Below are positions 24,599-34,031 of a stretch of DNA of 64,000 nt, one piece after another. Source of the DNA: Roseovarius pacificus. GTDB taxonomy: Bacteria; Pseudomonadota; Alphaproteobacteria; Rhodobacterales; Rhodobacteraceae. Position numbers and translations under genes: made by a program. The notes below the pieces were generated by a model. It was not told the DNA's origin, searched no databases, and was given only the letters and a program-made list of their open reading frames with translations. Numbering within the stretch: the first letter of the stretch is position 1; each line of letters opens with the position of its first letter. The stretch covers positions 62,001-126,000 of the forward strand of contig NZ_FRBR01000005.1 of NCBI RefSeq assembly GCF_900142665.1. Reading direction: 5' to 3'.

Positions 24599-27151
24599 TC
24601 AGGCTCCGCGAATACGGCTGACCATTTCGGTCGTGTCGCGGCTGAGGTCCGGCGTGGCAAGGATACGGTCCAGTTGTTCGGCAATCAGAGCCTGCCGCGA
24701 GCTGTCGTAGCGTTTCCATGTCTCGAAGGCCGAACACATCCGCGCGGTGGTTTGCGGATTGACCGGGTCCAGCCGGATCAGCCAATCGGCCAGCAGGCGG
24801 TATCCGGCCCCTCCGGCATGATGAAATCCCGCCGGGTTGGCCGCCAGCGCGCCAAGCGTGGCGCGGAAACGGTTCGGGTTTTTCATTTCGAAATCAGGGT
24901 GTTGCGTTAATCTCCCGGCAACGGTGGCGGCCTGTTCGGGATCGGCGTTGACGATCTGCATCATGAACCACTTGTCGATCACCAGCCGGTCGTCGCGCCA
25001 CTGGTCATAGAACTGCGCCACGGCGGCCTCGCCCTTGCCTGCCTGCAACAGGCAGGACAGCGCGGCCAGTTGTTGGGTCATGTTGGTGGCGCCGTCATAC
25101 TGGCGTTGCGCCTGCGCGCCGCCATCGGTGCGGGTGATCAGCGCCAGCGCGGCATTGGCCAGGGCCCGCGCACCCGATTGTCCGGCATCGGGGCTGTAGG
25201 GCGCATCGACCTGATATTGCGCATAGAGCCGCACCGCCAGATCCTGACAATGCTGCGCGCGCGCCTGCCGCAGGGTTTCCAGCGCGTCCCAGATCGCCTG
25301 CGGGTCCGGGGTGTGGCCCCGATCATGCAGGGTTTGCGCCAGATCGTCCTGACCGGGCAGGCCAAGCGCCAATGCACGAAACGCCGGATCAAGGCTGTCG
25401 TCGCGCGCCATGGATTGCACAGCATCCAGATAGGCGGCGTCGGGGGCCGCGCCCTGAAGGATCATCGCGATCAGTCCCTCGCGGGCGAGGGCACGCCCGG
25501 CCTCCCACTTGTTGAAGGGGTCGGTGTCATGGGCCAGAAGAAAGGCGCGCTCAGCATTGTCGGTTTCGCGTTCAAGGACCACCGGAGCCGAGAAATCGCG
25601 CAGGATTGAGGGCACGGGCCGTGCCGACAGCCCTTCGAATACGAAACTCTGCTTCGCCTCGGTCATCTCCAGAACGGTGGTTTCGCGCACCTCGTCGCCA
25701 TTGGGGCCAAGCAGCCCCACGGCAATCGGCAAGACCTGCGGCGCCTTGTCGGGCTGGCCGGGTGTGGGCGGTGTTTCCTGTTCGAAATGAAGGGTATAGG
25801 TGCCGTCCTTGTAGTCGTCCGTGACCCGCAGGCGTGGGGTGCCGACCTGTGAATACCAGCGTTTGAACTGGCCAAGGTCGCGGCCCGTGACCTCTTCGAA
25901 CACGGCCAGCCAATCCTCGATGGTGCAGGCCTGCCCGTCGTGGCGGTCGAAATACAGATCGAGCGCCCTGGCATAGGCCTCATCGCCGACAAGCCGCTTG
26001 AGCATGCCGATCACCTCGGCGCCCTTTTCATAGACCGTGGCGGTGTAGAAATTGTTGATCTCGACAAAACTTTCGGGTCGCACCGGATGCGCCAGCGGGC
26101 CGTTATCCTCGCGAAACTGCCGGGCGCGCAGGGCGATCACGTCGCCGATCCGCTTGACCGGCGCGCTGCGCATGTCGCTGGTGAACTGGCTGTCGCGATA
26201 GACGGTCAGCCCTTCCTTGAGGCAAAGCTGAAACCAGTCGCGGCAGGTGATGCGGTTGCCCGTCCAGTTGTGGAAATACTCATGCGCGATGATCGCCTCG
26301 ATCCGCTCGAAATTGGCGTCGGTACTGGTCTCGGGGCTGGCCAGAACACAGCTCGAATTGAAGATGTTCAGCCCCTTGTTCTCCATCGCGCCCATGTTGA
26401 AATCGTCCACGGCCACGATGTTGAACACGTCAAGATCGTATTCGCGGCCGTAAACCTCCTCGTCCCATGTCATGGATTTCTTCAACGCGTCCATGGCGAA
26501 GGCGCATTTGCCTTCGTCGCCGGGGCGCACCCAGATATTCAGTTCCACCTCGCGTCCCGAGCGGGTGGTGAACGCCCCCGGATGATTCACCAGATCGCCC
26601 GCGACCAGTGCGAACAGATAGGCCGGTTTGGGCCAGGGGTCGTGCCATACGGCCACCCCGCCGCCCTGCTCCACGGGATCGCCATTGGACAGCATCACCG
26701 GCATGTCGCCTTCGATGCGCACGGTAAAGGTGGCCATCACGTCGGGGCGGTCGGGGTAATAGGTGATCTTGCGAAAACCTTCGGCCTCGCATTGGGTGCA
26801 ATACATGCCGTTGGACATGTAAAGCCCCTCGAGCGCGGTGTTCTGCGCCGGGGCGATCTCGACCTCGGCCTCCCAGACAAAGGGGGCATCGGGCACATCG
26901 CAGCGCAGCCCGCCCTGCACCATGTCGGGCGTGACCGGCTGCCCGTCGATGGAGGCGCGGATCAGGGTTACGCCCTCGCCATGCAGAAAGAACGCGCGCG
27001 ATTGCGTGGCCGGGTTGGGGCGGAACTCTATCCTGCTGATAACACGGGTTTTTTCCGGGTGCAGTCGAAAGGTGAGATGCACCGTGTCGATCAGGAAGGC
27101 AGGCGGCGTATAATCGGACAGATAGATCGTCTGGGGCGCGGCGTCTTTCAT
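24599..27151 (-). CDS. pepN: Aminopeptidase N (M1 family)
   Basis: 850 residues from the ATG at 27151, chosen because GGAG lies 9 nt upstream; an ATG at 27172 would add seven residues without a ribosome site. The exopeptidase motif GAMENKGLNIF and the zinc site HEYFHNWTGNRITCRDW (HExxH plus downstream E) are intact. The length and C-terminal helical domain match the gammaproteobacterial-type PepN. It removes N-terminal residues from peptides in the cytoplasm. A 258-bp divergent region separates it from the next plus-strand gene. Confidence 0.95.
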   Translation of the reverse strand: MKDAAPQTIYLSDYTPPAFLIDTVHLTFRLHPEKTRVISRIEFRPNPATQSRAFFLHGEGVTLIRASIDGQPVTPDMVQGGLRCDVPDAPFVWEAEVEIAPAQNTALEGLYMSNGMYCTQCEAEGFRKITYYPDRPDVMATFTVRIEGDMPVMLSNGDPVEQGGGVAVWHDPWPKPAYLFALVAGDLVNHPGAFTTRSGREVELNIWVRPGDEGKCAFAMDALKKSMTWDEEVYGREYDLDVFNIVAVDDFNMGAMENKGLNIFNSSCVLASPETSTDANFERIEAIIAHEYFHNWTGNRITCRDWFQLCLKEGLTVYRDSQFTSDMRSAPVKRIGDVIALRARQFREDNGPLAHPVRPESFVEINNFYTATVYEKGAEVIGMLKRLVGDEAYARALDLYFDRHDGQACTIEDWLAVFEEVTGRDLGQFKRWYSQVGTPRLRVTDDYKDGTYTLHFEQETPPTPGQPDKAPQVLPIAVGLLGPNGDEVRETTVLEMTEAKQSFVFEGLSARPVPSILRDFSAPVVLERETDNAERAFLLAHDTDPFNKWEAGRALAREGLIAMILQGAAPDAAYLDAVQSMARDDSLDPAFRALALGLPGQDDLAQTLHDRGHTPDPQAIWDALETLRQARAQHCQDLAVRLYAQYQVDAPYSPDAGQSGARALANAALALITRTDGGAQAQRQYDGATNMTQQLAALSCLLQAGKGEAAVAQFYDQWRDDRLVIDKWFMMQIVNADPEQAATVAGRLTQHPDFEMKNPNRFRATLGALAANPAGFHHAGGAGYRLLADWLIRLDPVNPQTTARMCSAFETWKRYDSSRQALIAEQLDRILATPDLSRDTTEMVSRIRGA

Positions 27152-27409
27152 CGCGGAGGTCTCCGTCGGCATGCAGAATTCGCCGGAACGTTAGGGCCAT
27201 GCGGGCGGCTGTGCAATCCGATGCTGTATATGCCGGGTACGGGGTTCCTCCCACGGGGCGCACCTGGCCTGCTTCGAATAATGGCAACCGGGTAAGAAAT
27301 CGTGCAGCTGCACGGGTCTGCGCGAATGCGCGGGCGGTTGTGCGGGGATGGGCGTTTTCCTATTTTGATTTTTGCGGTAGCACGATGTGAATGCAGAAAC
27401 AGGACCCCC

Positions 27410-28189
27410 ATGAGCAAACGCCCCGTCATCGGTATCATAGGCAACAGTTACCTGATCAACGATAACTATCCCGTCCATGCGGGTGGCAGGATGAACTCGG
27501 ATGCGGTGGCCTGTGTCGCCGGGGGGATGCCGCTGATCGTTCCGAGTGACCCGCGTTTCGTGTCGGTCAATGAACTGCTGGAGGCCTGCGACGGGTTTCT
27601 GCTGACGGGGGGGCGGCCCAATGTCCACCCCGAGGAATACGGCGAAACCCCGACCGAGGCGCATGGCGCGTTCGATCGCGCGCGGGATGCGATCACCCTG
27701 CCGCTGGTGCGGGCCTGTATCGAACGGGGACAGCCCGTTCTGGGCATATGCCGTGGCTTTCAGGAGGTGAATGTAGCCCTTGGCGGCACATTGCATCCCG
27801 AAATCCGCGACCTTCCGGGCCGTGACAACCACCGCATGCCGCCCGATGGCACGCTGGAGGAAAAATTCGCGTTGCGTCACGTCGTGCGCTTCACGCGGGG
27901 CGGCGTGTTCCATCGCCTGATGGGGGCCCAAGAGGTCATGACCAATACCTTGCACGGGCAGGGCGTGGTCAGACCCGGACAGGGGATCGTGATAGACGGA
28001 TACGCGCCGGATGAAACGCCCGAGGCGCTGTATGTCGAGGGCGCGCGCGGTTTCGCCCTGGCCGTACAGTGGCACCCGGAATGGAACGCCGCCAACGACC
28101 CTGTCAGCCGCCCGTTGTTCATCGCTTTCGGCGAGGCCGCGCGGGCCTGGGCCTCTGGCCGCTCGAACCCCGCCTTGCAGTCGGCCTGA
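27410..28189 (+). CDS. Gamma-glutamyl-gamma-aminobutyrate hydrolase-like protein (peptidase C26, PuuD type)
   Basis: 259 residues from the ATG at 27410. Class-I glutamine amidotransferase-like triad: nucleophilic Cys in LGICRGFQEVN (about residue 114), and the C-terminal AVQWHPEWNA carrying His and Glu. PuuD removes the gamma-glutamyl group from gamma-Glu-GABA in putrescine breakdown, but no other puu gene is nearby, so the substrate is uncertain. It reads towards the HemG-like gene, 88 nt away. A start at 27302 would add a 36-residue non-family extension. Confidence 0.8.
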   Translation: MSKRPVIGIIGNSYLINDNYPVHAGGRMNSDAVACVAGGMPLIVPSDPRFVSVNELLEACDGFLLTGGRPNVHPEEYGETPTEAHGAFDRARDAITLPLVRACIERGQPVLGICRGFQEVNVALGGTLHPEIRDLPGRDNHRMPPDGTLEEKFALRHVVRFTRGGVFHRLMGAQEVMTNTLHGQGVVRPGQGIVIDGYAPDETPEALYVEGARGFALAVQWHPEWNAANDPVSRPLFIAFGEAARAWASGRSNPALQSA

Positions 28190-28277
28190 GGGCGCGCGCC
28201 CCGGCGCTGATGGATGACAAGGCAATGTTGGCCCGGTTCCGCGACACGGACGGGCCCCGGCAGACAAGGGGGCAGAG

Positions 28278-28823
28278 ATGAATATCCTGATCGTCTATGG
28301 AACGACCGAAGGGCAGACCCGGCGCATTTGCCGGTTTTGCGCCGATCACCTGATCGCTCGGGGCCATTCGGTCGAGCTGATGCAGGCCAGTGGCGAGGAA
28401 TCGCAAATGGACTTGTCGCGTTTCGACGCCGCAATCGTCGCCGCATCGGTGCATCTGCGGGTCTATCAGTCGGAGCTTGCGCATTTTGTCGCCGCCCATG
28501 CCGCTGCCTTGTCCCGGCCTCCCACACTGTTCCTGTCGGTGTCGCTGGCCAGTGCCGGGGGCGACCCCGAAGAGCTGGCCGATCTCGACAGAATCGCAGA
28601 GCATTTTTTCGAGGATACGGGGTGGCGTCCCGGACAGGTGGCGCAGGTTGCCGGGGCCTTTCGGTTTACGCAGTACGATTTCCTGAAATCATGGGCGATG
28701 CGCTGGATTGCGGTTCGCAAGGGGCGGCATGTCGATCCGCACGCGGATACCGAGTACACCGACTGGGCCGCGCTGCGCGATGTTCTGGACGGGTGGATGG
28801 CCCGGACAGGGGCGGCAAGCTGA
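28278..28823 (+). CDS. HemG-like flavodoxin-domain protein (menaquinone-dependent protoporphyrinogen IX dehydrogenase type)
   Basis: 181 residues. A flavodoxin FMN-binding loop opens the protein (ILIVYGTTEGQTRRI, TxxGQT), and the C-terminal part matches HemG: WRPGQVAQVAGAFRFTQYDF, a MRWIA stretch, and YTDWAALRDVL. HemG oxidises protoporphyrinogen IX to protoporphyrin IX with electrons to menaquinone or the respiratory chain. Most Rhodobacterales use HemJ instead, so this could be an alternative oxidase or a different flavodoxin; the symbol is left blank for that reason. Weak spacing to neighbours. Confidence 0.75.
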   Translation: MNILIVYGTTEGQTRRICRFCADHLIARGHSVELMQASGEESQMDLSRFDAAIVAASVHLRVYQSELAHFVAAHAAALSRPPTLFLSVSLASAGGDPEELADLDRIAEHFFEDTGWRPGQVAQVAGAFRFTQYDFLKSWAMRWIAVRKGRHVDPHADTEYTDWAALRDVLDGWMARTGAAS

Positions 28824-28847
28824 ACACGGCCAGCCACCCGGCGGGGA

Positions 28848-31685
28848 TCATCCCTGCCAGAGGCTGTGGCTGTCTTCGCCGACCTGCTGATGCACCAGAA
28901 GCCGGGCCTCGTGCTGTTTCAGGCAAACCCGCGCCGTTTCAAGGTGATGACCGGGGGCGCTGCGTAGCTCGGGGAAGATCGTGAACAACTCCTCGCGTGC
29001 GTCTTCGCAAACCGCGGACAGCCCGATATCGCCGGCATGGAAGCTTTCCGTCGCTATCCCCTCGGCATAAATCACCTCGTGGCAGTCGAACATGATGTGG
29101 ATATAGGTCACCTCATCGCAGTCCTGCTGAACCACGTCCCGCCCGTCAATCAGGTGCTTGGCGGGGATCAGAACCTCGGAGGCTCCGAACAGCAATTCGG
29201 CGCGGTATCCGGTGAACAGGATTCTATGCTGTGGCGATACCGTCAGCCCGCAGCGCGCGCCGTCCATCACACTGGCCCCGATCGTGACCGGAGCAAAGTT
29301 TCCACGCCCACGCACCGTCCGTTTGCCGATCCAGCGGATCGGGCGCATCCCGTGATCCCGCGTCAGGACCATATCGCCGACCTGAAGGGTCTCGATGCGC
29401 CGTTCGCCATGTAACGTCAGGATGTTGGTGCCGGGTGTGAAGCAGATGATGTTCTCGATTTCCGAGAACTGCACAAAGGTGCCGTCGGCCATCGTAAAAC
29501 TGCCCGACAACCCGCCCTCAGCGTCGTTGGTATTGCTGTAGGTGATGTCATGGCGCGAAACATCGGAGGTCAGGATCAGCGTGTCGCCATTGGTTTCGCC
29601 GCCTTCGCCGCCGGTGATCGAGATCGAATCGTTGCCGGTGCCGGTGGTATCCAGATCCTGCAGGATGAAGGTATCGTCGCCGCTTCCGCCGAAGGCCGTA
29701 TCGCCCTGATCGACAATGATCACGTCATCGCCATCGCCGCCATACAACTGATCGCTGCCATTGCCGCCATCCAGGGTATCGTCGCCGATTCCGCCGTACA
29801 GCACGTCGTTTCCGTCGCCGCCCGACAGGCTGTCATTGCCTCCCGCGGTTTCCGGTCCGACGATCATGGAACTGGTGGCGAGGTTCTCGGTGCTGCCGCT
29901 TGGCGAGGTGACGGTGCCCGAGATCACCTCGGCCCCTTCGTTTTCCCAATGGCGCACCTCGATCGTATACACGCGCCCCGCTTCCAGCGTGATCTCGCCC
30001 GAACGGGTGTTCGCGCTCTGAATGTAATCGTTGTCCATGAAGGTGGCGGTGCTGCCATCCTGGTTGGTCCAGGTCAGTGGATTGCCGTTCTCGTCCAGGA
30101 TGCGGATGGACGAGCCGTCGTCCGAGGTGGTCGAAAAGGTATAGGTGCCATCCTCGGACGGTACGAGCCGCGAGGTATAGATCATCCCGAAATCGTTCGG
30201 GTCGCCCGTGGTGCCGCGCGCATCGTTGACCAGGTTGGTGGCGTCAAAGCTGCCGGTCTGTCCTTCACCCACCAGCGTACCGTTTTCGATGTCGAAGGCC
30301 TGATCGTTGACCGAGCCGAAATTGTAGTCGTAGACCTGATAATCCCAGATGCCGGGCTGCGGCGCCTCGTCGCCGTAAATCGTGTCGTCGCCTGGGCCGC
30401 CCTCAATGGTGTCGTCGCCATCGCCGCCGAATAGCAGGTCGTCGCCCGCCCCGCCGTCCAGCACATCGTTGCCGGCTTCGCCCAGCACCGTATCGTTTCC
30501 GGTACCGCTGTAGACGGTATCGTTCCCATCGCCTGCAACGACCGAATCGTCGTTCGATGCATCCGAGTGATCGTAATGCTCGATCCGGTCGCCTTCGGGG
30601 TCGCCGGTGTAGGTTTCGTCGATCAGGTCGTCGCCGTCGGTGCCCTGGACGATGAAATCGGGCGGATTGGTGGTGGTTTCGATGTTGACATAGCCGGTTG
30701 CCGGTGTGCCGTTCTCATCGACCGTCGAATAGGTAAAGGTATTGGTGTCGGTATTGCCATCGGTCGTGATGCTGATCGTGCCGTCGGCGTTCAACGTCAC
30801 CTGCTCGCCGGTGTTCAGAACAACCGTGTCGCCGGGGGATACGGCGGTATTGTTGATATGCGTGATCGTATGGCCCGACCCGTCGTCATTGGCCAGGATA
30901 TTATGGACCTGCGTGGTGTTCGGGCCCTGCACCAGGTGGTCCGAGTTCGCGATATTCACCGTCTGAACCGAATCCGCCATGATCAGCAGGTTCGAATCGT
31001 ATGACGAGTCGCCGCCATCGGCGATCCCGATGCGGATCGTGTTTTCCGCTCCGGCAACGACCGGGGCGGTCAGCGACAGCACGACGGTCGAACCGTCCAT
31101 TTCCGTGTTGTAGATGTCGCTCGAGCGCGGATTGTCGAGATACAGGTTCTCGTTCGAGGTGTCGTTGATCGTGTCGATCGAGATATCGGTGTCGGTGATG
31201 TCGTTCAGTTTCAACGGCACGTAGGTGCCGTTGACCCAGACGCCGACGGCGTCGTTCACGCCACCGTTCACATATTCCAGATATTCTTCGGACGAGAAAA
31301 CGAGTTGCATCGTCAGCGTGTCGCCCGAGGGGATGAATGTCGATTCAAGGAACGCCCCGTCAAAGGTGCTCTGCCCGGAGATCGCGTTCATGTCGGCATC
31401 GCCGTCGACGCCGTTGGTGTCGGTGGAGGTTCCGGCGCTCGTGTTGGTGTTGGTCGTGCCGCTGCCGTTGGTGATATCCGTCGCGCGGCCGGTGGACAGG
31501 ATCACGCCCTGATCCGACGGGCTGAGTTCACCGAGCGTGGAGTTCCCGTCGGTATAGGTGCCCGATGCGATGGAATCGCCCGAATAGGTGGCTGACACAA
31601 CGGTGACACCATCCCCGAACATCGTGTTCGCCATATCCAGCGCCGTTGCGGATGTGTTGATGTTCAGTTCAGTTGCAATGGGCAT
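28848..31685 (-). CDS. Large secreted protein: choice-of-anchor L domain, PA14-like domain, RTX repeats, C-terminal Hint domain
   Basis: 945 residues, without a Sec signal, rich in Asp/Gly/Thr/Asn. From the N-terminus: a choice-of-anchor L-type domain (about 1-230; SPSDQGVILSTG and QLVFSSEEYLEYVNGG), an Asn/Thr-rich linker, calcium-binding RTX nonapeptides (GGDGDDTIEGGPGDDTIYGD near 425), a PA14-like carbohydrate-binding domain (about 455-620; starts GIWDYQVYDYNFG and holds SDDGSSIRI), a second RTX block, and a Hint domain (from CFTPGTNILTLHG to about 930) with a Cys that can act as nucleophile. RTX repeats point to type I secretion; the Hint domain probably autoprocesses. Adhesion or surface attachment is inferred. 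A decayed Hint remnant lies just upstream. Confidence 0.85.
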   Translation of the reverse strand: MPIATELNINTSATALDMANTMFGDGVTVVSATYSGDSIASGTYTDGNSTLGELSPSDQGVILSTGRATDITNGSGTTNTNTSAGTSTDTNGVDGDADMNAISGQSTFDGAFLESTFIPSGDTLTMQLVFSSEEYLEYVNGGVNDAVGVWVNGTYVPLKLNDITDTDISIDTINDTSNENLYLDNPRSSDIYNTEMDGSTVVLSLTAPVVAGAENTIRIGIADGGDSSYDSNLLIMADSVQTVNIANSDHLVQGPNTTQVHNILANDDGSGHTITHINNTAVSPGDTVVLNTGEQVTLNADGTISITTDGNTDTNTFTYSTVDENGTPATGYVNIETTTNPPDFIVQGTDGDDLIDETYTGDPEGDRIEHYDHSDASNDDSVVAGDGNDTVYSGTGNDTVLGEAGNDVLDGGAGDDLLFGGDGDDTIEGGPGDDTIYGDEAPQPGIWDYQVYDYNFGSVNDQAFDIENGTLVGEGQTGSFDATNLVNDARGTTGDPNDFGMIYTSRLVPSEDGTYTFSTTSDDGSSIRILDENGNPLTWTNQDGSTATFMDNDYIQSANTRSGEITLEAGRVYTIEVRHWENEGAEVISGTVTSPSGSTENLATSSMIVGPETAGGNDSLSGGDGNDVLYGGIGDDTLDGGNGSDQLYGGDGDDVIIVDQGDTAFGGSGDDTFILQDLDTTGTGNDSISITGGEGGETNGDTLILTSDVSRHDITYSNTNDAEGGLSGSFTMADGTFVQFSEIENIICFTPGTNILTLHGERRIETLQVGDMVLTRDHGMRPIRWIGKRTVRGRGNFAPVTIGASVMDGARCGLTVSPQHRILFTGYRAELLFGASEVLIPAKHLIDGRDVVQQDCDEVTYIHIMFDCHEVIYAEGIATESFHAGDIGLSAVCEDAREELFTIFPELRSAPGHHLETARVCLKQHEARLLVHQQVGEDSHSLWQG

Positions 31686-31999
31686 GCCTTAGCTCCGTCT
31701 TTTCAAAACCCGCTGGAATGGCCGGGCGGGACGCGTAAGAAAACCGGCTGGCAGGCCGCCGCCGGTTGTCATGTCGCTGATCGCCCTTGTTCTCACGGGT
31801 TTCGTTCCACCTTTACGCGCCCGAACAATCGGGCAAACCAAAATTCACCTTGCGTGCAATCGTCTGTTTCGGGATTTCGGACAGTCTTATGCACCGGGTC
31901 TTTCAAAAGGGTTTAAGCACCGGCTGTGGCTTTATTGGGAAACGCATGCGGCGGTTTGAGGGCATGAATGCCGCAAAGCTGCCGCAACTCATGCGGCGG
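31686..31999. other. Gene-free region upstream of the RTX gene
   Basis: 314 bp. It presumably contains the promoter of the minus-strand RTX gene. It has the repeated words ATGCGGCGG (near 31948 and 31991), but I could not identify a -35/-10 pair or RNA with confidence. Short reading frames crossing it have no family resemblance. Confidence 0.5.
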
Positions 32000-32310
32000 T
32001 CACGAAGGCGGGGGCGGAATGGCCGCCATGCCCGGATCGTTGGAATGGAAGCGTTCCCTGCCCGCGCCTTCGGCATGGATCACCTCGTGGCGCTCCGGCA
32101 TCAGGTGGAAATAGGGGGTGCGGCCCCGTTCTGCTACGCGCACGTCCAGACCGTCCAACAGATGCCTGGCGGCGATGAAACCTCGGGTCCCCGAACAGCG
32201 ATTCGGCCTTGTAGCCCCCCGCAAACAAGCAGGCGATGCTGCGGCGATACCACCAGATGCCTGGCGCTTTTCCTCCGGGACGGGTGCGATTGCTGATCCT
32301 GCACCCGTTG
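32000..32310 (-). pseudogene. Frameshifted remnant of a Hint-domain protein
   Basis: No single frame is intact, but three minus-strand frames in series match the Hint domain of the RTX protein downstream: HLVVSPQHRLL (32235-32260 region; compare GLTVSPQHRIL), then FAGGYKAESLFG (compare FTGYRAELLFG), then ARHLLDGLDV and RHEVIHAEG...RFHSNDPGMAA (compare AKHLIDGRDV and CHEVIYAEG...SFHAGDIGLSA). At least two frame changes separate the blocks. The N-terminal parts and upstream gene are lost. Probably the relic of a tandem or sister RTX/Hint gene. Confidence 0.75.
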
Positions 32311-32396
32311 TTTCCAAAACGGATACAGATTGTGTGGGGCTCAAATTCGTGGAGTTTCCGGCAAATGCAGGATGAATTGGGACGACCTTGGGGCGC

Positions 32397-33590
32397 TCAG
32401 GTCACCGCCGCTCGGGCGCGATAGGCCGCGTCGTCCCAAAGGCGCTGCTCCATGATGCGGGCGATCACGGCGGCGGCGCGGTCGATATCGGCCTCGTCGA
32501 TATAAAGCGGCGTGATGCCGAACCGCATGATGTCCGGCGCGCGGAAATCGCCGATCACGCCATGGGCGATACAGGCCTGCATCGCCTCGTACCCGTGGGC
32601 GAACCGGAACGACACCTGACTGCCGCGCCGGTCGGCATCGCGCGGCGAGGCGAGTTCCAGCATCGGGCAAGTGGCTTCGACCGCGGCGATGAAGCGCTCG
32701 GACAGCGCCTGTGAACGGGCGCGCAGCGCGGCCATGTCCACGCCGTCCCAGATATCCAGCGCCGTTTCCAGACTGGCCAGCGCCAGTACCGGCGGGGTGC
32801 CCACGCGCATCCGCGCGATGCCGTCTCCGGCGCGATAGGCCTGTTCGAACGCAAAGGGCGCGGCATGGCCCAGCCACCCCGACAGGGCCGGGCGGGCCAT
32901 ATCCGCATGGCGGGGCGCGACATAGATGAAGGCGGGCGCGCCGGGGCCGCCATTGAGAAACTTGTAAGTGCAGCCCACGGCGAAATCCGCGCCGCACCCG
33001 GCCAGATCCACCGGCACCGCGCCTGCGCTGTGCGCCAGGTCCCAGATCGCCAACACTCCGTTTTCATGGGCTTTCCTGGTCAGGCGGGCCATGTCGTGCA
33101 TCCGGCCCGTGCGGTAATCCACCTGCGTCAGCATCAGCACGGCCACCTCCTCGGTGATTGCCTGTTCCACCTCTTCGGGGGCGACAACGCGCAGCTCGTG
33201 ACCCTTGTCCAACCCGCCGATCAGCCCCTCGGCCATGTAGAGATCGGTCGGGAAGTTGCCGCTGTCGGACAGGATCACCTTGCGTTCGGGGCGCAACGTC
33301 AGCGCGGCGGCAAGCGCCTGATAGACCTTGATCGACAGGGTGTCGCCCATCACCACATGGCCCGGTTCGGCGCCGATCAGGCGCGCGATCCGGTCGCCCA
33401 CGGCAGCGGGCTGCGCCATCCATCCGGCCTTGTTCCAGCCGGTGATCAGCATCTCGCCCCATTCCTCGCACATCACCTGTTGCATCCGCTCGGGTGCGGC
33501 CTTGGGCAGGGGGCCAAGCGAATTGCCGTCGAGATAAACAACCCCTTCGGGCAGGTGAAACATGGCTTTGGTTGCAGTGAAATCGGTCAT
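32397..33590 (-). CDS. kynU: Kynureninase
   Basis: 397 residues, standard length. PLP-dependent fold type I features: YLDGNSLGPLPKAAPERM near residue 19-36, the substrate-binding WDLAHSAGAVPVDL (about 219-232), and the PLP-Lys in FAVGCTYKFLNGGPGAPAFIY. It cleaves kynurenine to anthranilate and alanine (or 3-hydroxykynurenine) in tryptophan breakdown. No kynA or kynB is in the window. It begins 3 nt after the stop of the preceding MmcQ/YjbR gene, so they are co-transcribed. Confidence 0.93.
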   Translation of the reverse strand: MTDFTATKAMFHLPEGVVYLDGNSLGPLPKAAPERMQQVMCEEWGEMLITGWNKAGWMAQPAAVGDRIARLIGAEPGHVVMGDTLSIKVYQALAAALTLRPERKVILSDSGNFPTDLYMAEGLIGGLDKGHELRVVAPEEVEQAITEEVAVLMLTQVDYRTGRMHDMARLTRKAHENGVLAIWDLAHSAGAVPVDLAGCGADFAVGCTYKFLNGGPGAPAFIYVAPRHADMARPALSGWLGHAAPFAFEQAYRAGDGIARMRVGTPPVLALASLETALDIWDGVDMAALRARSQALSERFIAAVEATCPMLELASPRDADRRGSQVSFRFAHGYEAMQACIAHGVIGDFRAPDIMRFGITPLYIDEADIDRAAAVIARIMEQRLWDDAAYRARAAVT

Positions 33591-33592
33591 AA

Positions 33593-33955
33593 TCAGGTCT
33601 CCAGCCCCAAGGCGATCCGCGCCTTTTTTGTCAGTCGTTTCAAGGCCATATTGTAAGAGGCGCGCAGGTGTGATTCCAGTTCGGCATCGGGCAGGCCGGG
33701 GTCATCATGGACCTGTAGCCACGTCATTCCGCGCGAGGCCAGATAGGGCGCGGGGCGGATGCCGGGCTGATCGCGCAGCACCTCGTAGGCCAGCGGCGTG
33801 ACCTTGAAGGTGAAGGCATCCTGTCCTTCGTTCCAGCCACCGATGGCAAAGACCTTGCCGCCCACCTTCCAGACATCGGCATTGCCCCATTGCACAACAT
33901 GCTCGGCGGCCGGAAGGCCGCCGCAGAAGGCATTGAAACGGGTGCGTGTCATCAT
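33593..33955 (-). CDS. MmcQ/YjbR-family protein
   Basis: 120 residues. The family pattern is clear: FNAFCGGLPAAEHVVQWG at the start, KVGGKVFAIGGW in the middle, and LASRGMTWLQVHD with PLPDAEL-type tail (LPDAELESHLRASYNMAL). The fold resembles a double-winged DNA-binding domain, but the function is not established. Two consecutive ATGs open the gene; the first is taken. It is the first gene of the kynU transcript, preceded by the repeat element at 33966-34031. Confidence 0.8.
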   Translation of the reverse strand: MMTRTRFNAFCGGLPAAEHVVQWGNADVWKVGGKVFAIGGWNEGQDAFTFKVTPLAYEVLRDQPGIRPAPYLASRGMTWLQVHDDPGLPDAELESHLRASYNMALKRLTKKARIALGLET

Positions 33956-33965
33956 GGGGCAGGGG

Positions 33966-34031
33966 CCTTGGTTAACCGGAAAAGCGGCATCGGTATTGTG
34001 TCGGTATCATGTCGGTATCGCGTCGGTGCGG
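33966..34031 (+). repeat. Intergenic 66-bp element with 11-bp phased repeats, copy 2
   Basis: Begins CCTTGGTTAAC and contains GTCGGTATCAT, GTCGGTATCGC and GTCGGTGCGG at 11-bp spacing, like the element at 3436-3501 (same length, same TTGGTTAAC start, same GCGTCGGTGCGG end). Here it lies just upstream of the minus-strand MmcQ/YjbR gene and about 210 nt before the plus-strand metallo-beta-lactamase-fold gene. Confidence 0.7.
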
